Positions 63,737 to 64,000 of a DNA stretch of 64,000 nt are shown piece by piece. The stretch's first letter is position 1. Every line of letters starts with the position of its first letter. The DNA comes from Fuerstiella sp. (lineage in GTDB: Bacteria > Planctomycetota > Planctomycetia > Planctomycetales > Planctomycetaceae). The notes beneath the pieces were generated by a model. It had not been told where the DNA came from. It was given only the letters and a program-made list of their open reading frames with translations, and did not search any database. The stretch is from the NCBI GenBank assembly GCA_029245955.1, contig JAQWOH010000045.1:1-64000 (forward strand), in the 5' to 3' direction. The position numbers and the translations under genes were made by a program.

Positions 63737-64000
63737 ATCGTATTTCCCTTCGTTTACATCACCCCCCGCTGGTTCGTCAGGAGGTGCGGTTTTATTTGCG
63801 TGACTGTCGGCGAAACATGACCCCACGTGTTTTTCGTAAATGATCGCAGGTATTCTCGTAAATCTAGTCTACGGAGCAGAATATGTTCGGTCAAATCATT
63901 ATCCAGTCATCCCGGCGGTCGTCCTCAGTGATTGCCTGACCATCACGGATGACCGGTTCAGTTGCCGAATTCTGCGTTGTCCGCAAAAAACCATTGATCT

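Overview
The window reads as chromosome from a planctomycete, probably a marine Planctomycetaceae relative such as Fuerstiella or Gimesia (inferred from gene content; no 16S is present). Pointers are a DUF1501 Tat-signal protein, a DUF1559 pseudopilin remnant, a dockerin-like N-terminus with the planctomycete-style DVDGDDEFDASDSFLI motif, PQQ-propeller and ThuA-type secreted proteins, a tetrahydromethanopterin C1 enzyme (MtdB/MtdC type), and a lone PAS-linked Ser/Thr kinase relic. Genes are scattered over both strands with long, decayed spacers.

Layout. 0-11.4 kb: a DUF4105 membrane protein, a zinc-ribbon VWA protein, an ABM monooxygenase, a PQQ propeller, a PAS-GAF-REC regulator, a coupled pair of secreted proteins including a zincin with a lectin-like tail, an ExbB/TolQ-like channel next to the methylene-H4MPT dehydrogenase, and an SPFH protein ending in a zinc ribbon. 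11.4-12.7 kb: an internally deleted IS3-family element abutting a truncated dockerin-like gene. 12.7-19.4 kb: an ABC-2 export operon (ATPase, permease, membrane-anchored protein, permease). 19.4-28.1 kb: a decay zone with relics of a DUF1559 protein, a Ser/Thr kinase plus PAS, an HNH nuclease and a Gly/Tyr-rich secreted protein, mixed with intact ThuA-fusion, NHL-repeat and SDR genes. 28.3-32.3 kb: the conserved ffh-rpsP-trmD-rplS-yraN cluster. 32.7-41.8 kb: secreted and envelope genes, including a tight run ending in crcB and a MATE exporter. 42-54 kb: metabolic genes (M20 amidohydrolase, GCS2-type ligase, hydroxyacid dehydrogenase, tatC, ilvE, dapF, isochorismatase-like) and a short Hsp70. 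54-64 kb: two alpha/beta hydrolases, a five-repeat lipoprotein, an orphan EboD-like sugar-phosphate cyclase, an extreme cysteine-rich repeat protein followed by a chain of RNA hairpins and a strong terminator, a PIN-TRAM protein and an FHA protein.

The most unusual items are the cysteine-rich repeat protein (about 51 Cys in 216 residues), the structured intergenic RNA candidate downstream of it, TatC with about 100 extra residues in its first periplasmic loop, the zincin-ThuA fusion, the overlapping small-ORF/membrane/HNH cassette and the orphan EboD-like enzyme. I did not see a CRISPR array, rRNA, tRNA, prophage or known defence island. All family names are from reading motifs by eye; no database search was possible.
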